Source of the DNA: CAADGU01 sp035444285
GTDB taxonomy: Bacteria; Chloroflexota; Anaerolineae; Promineifilales; Promineifilaceae
Direction: 5' to 3'
Length of the DNA stretch: 64,000 nt
Assembly (NCBI GenBank): GCA_035444285.1
Contig: DAOMOK010000005.1
Span: 186,001 to 250,000 of the forward strand
Both the position numbers and the translations under genes were made by a program. How positions within the stretch are numbered: the stretch's first letter is position 1; every line of letters begins with the position of its first letter. Below are positions 16,407 to 25,400 of the stretch, one piece after another. The notes below the pieces were generated by a model. It saw only the letters and a program-made list of their open reading frames with translations, had not been told where the DNA came from and did no database searches.

Positions 16407-19400
16407 TCACCTCACAATCACCGGTAGATAAATCTGGTACCCATCCGGCGTCACCATCACCAGCAGCGTGTCGCTGCCCGCGCCGCCGTCATTGTCCGTC
16501 ACAGTGATGGTGACGGTGTACACGCCCGGCGCCGCGTAACTGTGTGATCCGCTGACTGTGCCTGCCGCCTGGTTGACGACGCCGTTTGTCACTGCGCCAT
16601 CGCCCCAATCCACAATGGCCGTATGCCCATCCAACACCCCCGCATCGCTAAACGTCGCCAGGACGCCAGAGATCGTCTCTTGTTCGGGGATGGTCTGGTC
16701 GGCAACGGCCGTTACCAGCGGCGGCACATTGTTCACCGCCACCACCAGACTGTCGCTGACCACCTGATTTTCCCCATCCGTCACCAACAGCGTCACCGTG
16801 TAGCTGCCGTTGTCAGCGTAGGTATGCACCGGGGCCAGGCTGCCCGTCGCCGTGTGCCCATCGCCAAAGTCCCAGGCGACGGTGTATGGCTCGCTGCCAC
16901 CGCTCACTTCGCCGTTAAAGGCGACCGGGCTGCCTTCGTACCCTTCCTGGTCTGGCCCGGCATTCACCGCCAGCACCTCGGCCGTTTGCACGATGGTCAG
17001 CGTGGCCGTGGCCTCGTTGGTAGCCGTCGCCGAAGCGGCCGTCGCCGTCAGCGTATACATGCCTGGTGTACCGGCCTGCACCGATAGCGGCAGCACGGCC
17101 GTCGCCCGCGCCGGAATGGTCACTTCGGCCGGCAATTGCCCGCTCAGTCCGGGCATATCCAGCCCCAACTGATAGGTGGTGGGCACATTGCCCGTGTTGC
17201 TGATGACCAGCATAAACGCCGCCGCCAGTGTGTTGGTGACGGTCTGGCTGGCGGGCAGCCAGGCCACCGCTACCCCTTCATAGCCGGTGAAGGTGATGGT
17301 CGCTGCCGCTTCGTTGGCAATGCGCGTGTCCGTCTGGGACACGGCCGTGACCCAAAACGGAACCGTTTGTGGCAGCACTAGCGGTAGCGGCCCTGCCGTC
17401 AACTGCACCGTTTGCGATTGGCCGGGGGCCAGCGTCACCGTACTGCTGCTCAACTCCGCCGTCAGGCTGATGATGCCCGCCGCCAACAAGTCGTAGCTGT
17501 CGGCCACCTCGCCGGTGTTGGTAATTGTCACCTGCCAGACGCCGCTGTCTAGCGGACTCAGGCTGGTGTGCGCCGGGTTAATCGTCAGCACAACCCCCAG
17601 CGGCAGCAGTTCCACCGTGCCGGTGATGGTGCTTTGCACGCCAGGGCCACTTTGGGAAACGGCCGTCACGCTGAATTCGTAATCGCCCGCCACGGCCGTC
17701 ACCGGCGGTGTGATCCGCAGCCGCAAATCCGCACTGTTAAAGAGATGGGCGGGCAGAGCAATTTCGTCAACCGGGGCGCCATTGGCCTCTAGCTGTCCAC
17801 TCCAACCAGACGGCAGCGCCAGCGCCAGATCATAACCATCGGCCACATCGCCCAGGTTTGTCACCGTCAGGTCGAACGTTGCCGGTGTGCCCGGCCCACC
17901 CACATTGGCAATGGGAGCCAGTGCCAGCCCGACAGCATAATTGCCGGTCGCTTCCAGAATGGCATCGGCGGTGTCGTGGCCGCCAGCGCCCACGGCCGTC
18001 ACCGTAAACGGCTGCGGCCCCGGTGCGGCGCTGCTGACGGTGATGGGGAAGGAGACCGTTGCCCCCGCGCCAACCTCAACCGCATCCGGCAAGGTCACAT
18101 CCGCCAGCCCACGGGCCGCCAATTGATAATTGACCATTGCCAATTGCCCATTTGTCAGCGTCAGGGTGTAGGTCACGGCCGTGCCCGTGGGCGCGCTTTG
18201 CAGCGGCGGCTTGATGGCGATGCTCAGGCCGTTAACCGGCGTCAACGTGGCGAGGGTCATATCCTGCCCACCGCTGCCGGTGGTGGCGATGACGGCAAAC
18301 GGCCGTTCCGTCAATTCCGCGTTCAGTGGTATGGTCACTTCTAATAAAACTTCTATGCTACTTTGCGCCGGAACGTTCACCTGTGCCGGATAATCCAGCC
18401 AATCTGCGGGTAATCCCATCACTTCCAGGTCATACACATCGGCAGCCAGACCGGGATTGAGCAGGGTAAGGGTGTACACGGCCGTGCTGCCCACCCCCGC
18501 TGTCTGTGATACCGGCGCGATGTCCAAAATGCGCACGGCCGTGACGAACAGCGGCGGCAGCGTCAGGGTGTTCCAGCCCGAAGGCAGCCGGTAGGCCACT
18601 TCCGTGCCCTGGTTAATCTGCCGCGTCTCGCCGGGCTGCATGTCGGCTAATTCGCTGGCAAAGGTGATCGTATTCACCGGCGCATACCATTCCAGTTGGT
18701 ACTGCCAATGGTATGCGGGCGGTGTGCCGCCGGGTGGCGTGGAGAAAGTGTCGCTGAGCACGGCCACGCCGCTGACGCCTACTGTGTGGGTCAGTTCCAC
18801 CCGGTAGGAGGGCGCGGGGCTGCGCTCTGGCGTTTGCGTGCGGTAGGTGTTGTGCAGTTCCCAGCTATTTTGTTCGCTGATGGGTACGCTCCAGTCGTCG
18901 TTGATGTTGGTGACGTGATAGTTGTGCTGGTTCCAGATGGGGCGCGAATCGGCCCAACGGCCGTCGTGCCCGATGATGAAGATGCCGTCACTCCCGCTCA
19001 CCACCACTTCGGCCAGGCCATCGCCGTCCACATCGCCCAGAGTGGGGTAATCCAACACCGTGCCAGAGGCGGTCACCGGTTCGTTGAACAGCCGTTTGCC
19101 GTCAGCGCCACGCAGAATCAGGAAGCCATCGGTTGCGCCATTCCACAGAATCTCCCACGCGCCGTTGCCCGTCAGGTCTTGGACGGCCACGCCAGAGGCA
19201 GAGGCGGTGTTGTCGGCCACCAGTTGCTCCCAGACCAGATTGCCGTTAGCGTCTAGCACCATCAGCAAATGGTTGAAGATGTTGAATCCCGAACGCATGG
19301 CCGAGGCAGTGACGACGTTCATCTGACCATCGCCGGTCACGTCGGCCACGGTGATGGGGCTGGGGCGGTAAAGATTGTTATTGTTGGTCAGGTAGCGCCA

Positions 19401-22400
19401 GAGAACGGAACCATCGCTGTGCAGCGCCTCCACAACGTGACCCCAGTTGATAATGATCTCTGGCTGCCCATCGCCGGTCAGGTCGGCTACGGCCGGCGCG
19501 CCAAACGCGCCGCCGCCGCCCAGAATGACGATAGGGTCGGGCAGCAGGCGGCTCCAGACAAGCTGGCCGCCGTTAAAGTAGTCATACACCCGCATTTCCC
19601 ATTGATCCGCCATCACGATGTCCAGAATGCCATCGCCGGTGATGTCGGCCAGGACGGGTGGCGGCGGGAAGCGGTCGGCGATGGGCGTGCTCCACTGGAC
19701 GACGCCCAGGTGGTCGAGGACATACAGCCCATCCTGCGAGGCGGCAATAACGATTTCTGGCTCTGGGTCCAGGTCAAGATTGCCCACGCTGGGGCCGCCC
19801 CAACCAAGCTCTTCTACCGTGTAGAAGGAAACAACGTCAGGGTTATGCCAGAGCAGGTTGCCGTCATGGGTGAAGGCGAAGGTTCCTTCCCGGCCACTGA
19901 GGATGATCTCGGCATTGCCGTCGCCGGTAATGTCGGCCAGGGCGGGTTCGGCGGCCGGGCCAACCAGGTCGCTCGTCCAGAGAATGGGCGAGCCGTTGCC
20001 AGCATCTTGCTCGTCGCCGCGATAAACGTAGAGACGGCCGTTCAAACCCGGCGCTACCAGTTCCACCACCCCATCCCCGTTCAAGTCGCCAATGGCAATG
20101 GTCGTGGCAAAACCGGTGTTGATCGTGCCGGGCAGGCTCTCCTGCGCCGTGAAGTCAACCCACTCCACCACCGGGGTGTGGCTGTAGAAATCGGGTGGAT
20201 TGACGTGAAAGGCGTCTACCCGCGCCACGGTGCCGCCGCTAGAGGGGGAGAAGACCTGCGCCACATGCGCGCCTTCGCCCAAATCGGGGAAGTGCAGGGC
20301 AAAAGGCTGCTCGGAGAATTCCGGGGTCATGTCATACACACCCTGGTACACGCCATCTATCACCACGTGCAGGGAAGTGTTGGCCCGCTGATAGCCGAGA
20401 ACGGTGAGATCGGTACCGGTAAAGGTGAACCAGATGTTGTTTTGTGAACTGGCAAAGTTGGTCAGGTAATCCCCTTCCCAGGCGTATTGGTTGGCCGCCC
20501 AACGCCACCAGGTTTTATTGCTGAAGTGGAAACGGCCGTTTTCGCCTTCTAGCTGCGCGTCATACCAGCCGTCGGCCAGGGGTTGGCCGTGCCACACATC
20601 TATATAATCCGGGCGCACCGTGCCGCTGACAACCACCGCCTCTACGGTATGAGGGCCAGGGGTCAGGTCGCCAAACGGGAAGTTGATGACCTGGTTCGTG
20701 CCATCGGCGGTTTGCACAATGCCTTGCGAGACACCATCAATGAAGATTTCCGCGGCGCCGGTTACACTGTGGAAGCCCAGATTGACCCACACCCCCTCGA
20801 ACTCCAGCCGCCAGCTATTACCAACGGTGCTGCTGCTGACGTTGTAGCTGCCGCTGGTTTGCCAGTTGCTCTGGTTCAGCCAACTCTGGCCCATGGTGCG
20901 GTGCGGGTGGCCGTTGTAGCGCATGGCGGGGTGGTTTTCTTCGTAGCGTGTGATAGGTGTGGCGGGCGGCGGTTCCGTAGCCGGTTCGATGGCCGGGGTG
21001 TGGAAGGCATCCACCGTCACCGTTTCCCGATATTGGCGCACTTCCAGCACATGTGGGCCGCTGCCCAGGCCGTCAAAGGAGAAGGTGCGGGTGCTGTTTG
21101 CATAGGCGTATAAATCGAACAACCCTTGTGACATGCCGTCAATGCGAATCTCGAACTGTTTGTGGCTGAGCTGCGCCCACGCCTGGAAGGTAACAGAATC
21201 GCCGGTGAAGGGGAACCAGATGGTACCACTGGGATTGCCGTTGCTGGCATACGCGCCGCCGCTGGCATTGCTTTCCAGCGTGCGCCCCCAACCGTTGCTG
21301 GTGAAGAGACGGCCGTTGTTCTCTTCAAACGTCCCTTCGGCCAATGGCTGCCCATCCCACACCTCAATAAAGTCCAGGTGAACGCGCGTGCCGGTGGCAT
21401 TGGGATGGCTCGCGCCCAACACGGTAATGGTGACGGTATGTGGGCCGGCGCCCAAACCGTTGAAGTAGACGCTGGCGGTATCATCCTCACGGCTGTACAA
21501 ATCCACCGTTTGCACCGGCTGACCGTCAATGGCAATGTCCGCCTGGCCGCCAAAGCGGTCGGTGGTGAAGCCGATGCCCAGCCAATCCCCCTCAAAACTG
21601 AAGCTGATGGTGTCGTTGGCGGCGGCGGAGTAGATGTACTCGCCGTCACTGGCGCGGTTAGAGACGATACTGGCAATGCGATTCCAGCTTTGTGCTGTTT
21701 GCGTGAAGGGGACGCCGTTGTACAAAATAGCCGGGTAGTCTGCCTCGTAGCGGGTGACGCCGCTGACGGGTGGGTTGGGGTCAATGAATGGCCCGGCGGC
21801 GGGGGTGGTTAGCTTGTCAATCGCGGTCAGACCTTGATAGGTCATCACCTGCAAAACGTGGGGGCCGGGTGTGAAACCGGTGTAGGCAAAGGTGCGGGTG
21901 AGGGCGGCGCTGGCGAATACCGGAGCGAATAGATCAATCGTGTCCAGATAGACGCCATCTACCCATAGCTGCGCTTTGTCGGCGCTGCTGTAGGCCAGGG
22001 TATGCAGGCGGAAGGATTCACCTGTGAAGGGGAACCAGGCGGTGGCATTGCTGCTAGAGATGTAGCTGCCACCGCTGGCCCCGGCGTAATTGGTGGTACT
22101 CCAGCCGTTGCTCTTGAGCAGGCGGGCATCGTCTTGCTCAAAGTCGCCGCCGGGCAGGGCGGAGCCGTCGCCAAAGTCGGCGGAGTCGAGTTGGACGCGG
22201 GTGTTGCTGGCGAAAGGGTTGGCCGCGCCCAGCACGGTGAGGGTGAGGGTGTGGCTGCCACCGGGCAGGTCAGCGAAAAGGAAGCTGATAGGCGTGGCCT
22301 CATTACGGTACAAATCGAGTGTGCCGTAACTGTCGCCATCAATGGTCACGGTGGCGTAACCACTGAACCGGTCGGCCAGGAAGCCGAGGCTGATCCAGGT

Positions 22401-25400
22401 TCCATCAAAGGTGAGTTGGGCGGTGCTGCCGGCCGTGGCGTTGCGCCAATAACTGCCACCGCTCACCTGCTGCAAGTTGACGTTAGTCCATGTGCCGGTG
22501 TAGCTCCAGGCGGGGTCGTTTTGCTCAGTGCGGGTGAAGGCTGGCGTGAAGGCTGGGGAGAAGGGAATTAGGAATTGTGAATTAGGAATTATGAATAGGT
22601 CGTTGTTATCCGGCTCTTCACTGTAGAAGGGGGTAAGTGGGAGGCTGTTATCATCGGTCAACGGCCGTTCCTCTACCTCTTGTTGTACGGGCAACCCTTG
22701 TGGTTGCCCCAATACGGGGGCAGGCACAAGGCCAGCCCCTACATCAGACGGCTCTTCACCGCTGGTGCGATTCAGGTAGGCCAGATCAGCAGCCGTCAGC
22801 GGCCCATCATATATCGTTGTTGTCACTCGCCTCATGCTCATTGATGCCTGACTATTGATCTCCATGGTGATGCTGGTGGTCACTGTGACCGTGCCGGGGG
22901 CTACCATGTCCGGGGCGACGGCATGGCTGGGGATGACGGCCTGGCCGACACTGAGATGGCCGTAGCCATCGCCGCCGGTGGTGGGCGCGCCGTGTAGCAG
23001 CACATTGGCGGTGATGGTGTAGACGCCAGCGGCCCAACCGGAGGTGTCTAGCGTGGTCAGGTCATAGGTGCGGGGTGCGCCGCCGAGGATGTTTAAGGGG
23101 AGGCTGTCGCTCCATTGCAGCGTACCATTGGCGGCGTACACGGCCGTGTCCACTACCCCACTCTGCCCAATCCCGGCGATATTGGCGATCTCCACCTGCA
23201 AGGTGGTGCTGCTGATACCCGTTTCCACAAAGGGCGGGTCGGCGGCCACGGCCGTCACCTGGATAAAGCGGTCTACTACATTGAGCCGCGCCTGGGCCTG
23301 GGCGGTGATATAGTCGAGCGGGGTATTCACGGCCGTGACCTCTGCATCAATCAGGTACAGGGCCAGATCAGACGCGACGGCGGGCACGGCCGTTTGCGCC
23401 GTTGCGCCGGGGGCAATGGTCTGTGGGAAGGTCAGCGTCTCGTCCGGCAGGGTGACGGTGACGGCATAGGTCGTTGTGACCGTGCCCCGGTTGGTGATGT
23501 GCAGGTCAAATTCCACCGGCTGGTTGGGCAGCGCCGCATTCATCCAGGGAGTCAGGCGCACGGTGGGGCGGTGCGCTTTAATGGCGCACAGTTCCGTTTC
23601 CAGGTCGGTCACGGCCGTGCTAATGCCCGGCAGCGCCGCCAGAATGGCCGCATCATTGGCAGCGGCGGAGAGGGTGGCGGCGGCCGTTTCCAGTGCGGTG
23701 TAGGTCTGGCCGAGCGGGGAGGTGAGACGGCCGTAATTAGCGGCGCTGTTGGCCGCGGCCACTGCCTGGTTACGCAGCGCCAGGGCGCAGTTGCCACCGT
23801 CACACGACGCTTCCAGAGCGGAAACCGCCAGCGCCAGCGATTGCAAGGCGGCGGCCAATGCTGTTTCATCGGCCAGGCAGCCCGCCGCGGCCGCAAAGAT
23901 GGGTGCGGTGTTGGCGCTGACCAGGCGGGTGTTCAACGTGGCCCATTGCGTATAGGCCTGATTGGGCACAGGGCTGGATAAAGTGACCTGATGTGCGCTG
24001 CCCAATGGCGCGGCAGGTACGTCCAGCGTGACGACCTGGCTGCTGGTCTGGCCCGGATTGACGAGGACGGGGGATTGCAAGCCGGTCAGTTGCCAGCCTG
24101 CGGGCAGGCGGGCGGCCAGGTCAAAGCTGCCCGGCGCGTTGCCCACGTTGCGCAGATACACGGTAAATTCCGCTTCCGCGTCGCTGAGGGCAAAGAGGGA
24201 GGTCGGTTCCAGCCAGAGGTGTTGGAAGGGGATGGCGGGCATGACAAAGCTGGTGTTGTCGCTGTCGGTGATGGTGGGGTTGGTGGAGGCTACGGCCGTG
24301 ACTGCAAAAGGATAGCTGCTACCGGGCGCGGGCAGGGTGGGCGTGGCTGGCTGCACATACAGCCCCATCCAGGTGCTCCCCCCGGCGGGCAGGGTGATCT
24401 GGACGGCCGTTTGCCCTTCTTCCCCGGCAAAAATCAGCCAATCGGGGGCCATGCCCGTCACCGATACGTCAAAGGTGTGTGGCTGGCTGGAGCGGTTGAC
24501 GATTTGCACCGTGTAGGCCGCTCCCGGAATTTGCGCCTGGCCGTTGTTGGTGGTGGGGTTGGCCGGGTCGGTTGGTGTGCCAAAGGGAATGGTGTAGATG
24601 GGATCGGGCTGGATGGAGACATCCACGCCCTGCATGGGATTGACGGTGACGGTGTGTTCGGCGGCGGCCACGGCCGTGGGGTACAACCCAGATTGGGCCG
24701 TTAGCAGCAGGGTGTAGTCGCCGGGTGGGGTGGTGAGGGTGGGGGTGACGGTCAGGCTGCCGTCGGCGGCGACGGCCGTGTCCCAACCGGGCGCAGACAG
24801 GGTGACGGTGTAGCTGTCGCTAAAGTTGGCGGAGATGGCTGCCTGGAAGGTGGCCGGGCTGCCGGGGGTGGTGGTGGAGTTGGCCGGGCTGGTAGCCAGG
24901 CGCACGTAGTGGGCGTCGCCGGCCAGGGATACCTGGTCGGTGGCGGCAGTGGCTTCGCTGACGGCAATCGTGCCATTGAAATTGGGCAGCAGCAGGCCAT
25001 CTTGCAAGGAGACGGCCGTGCCGCCAATGGTCAACGTGCCGCTGGTGGGCGGCAGCCCCAGGCTGGCATTGTTGGCCGCCAGGCTGGCCGATGGCGCAAA
25101 ATGGGGCGCGGCGGTGACACCCTTGTTTTGCACGGCCACGGGCATGGTTGTCACCAGGGTCAGGTCGCCGCTGTAGACCTGGCCGTTGAGGGTGGCGCTG
25201 GCGCCGCGCAGGTGAAGTTCGGCGGTGGTGGCGGGGGTGAGGGTGACGGCCGTTGCCTCACCATAGGCGCCGCTGCCCAGGCCGGAGACGGCGGCGGCAT
25301 AAAAGCCCATGCCGCCGGGGCCGCTCTGCTGGTAGCTGAGGGCGCCGGATGTTTCCAGGTGGCCGACATCGGCAACGGCCGTGACCACCCCATTGTCCAC

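Noticed and set aside
19269..20447. Long open frames (e.g. 392 codons) opposite the giant protein gene
   Set aside because: They arise from the GC-rich codon bias of the - strand gene, have no ribosome-binding site and low-complexity composition, while the - strand frame has clear domains.
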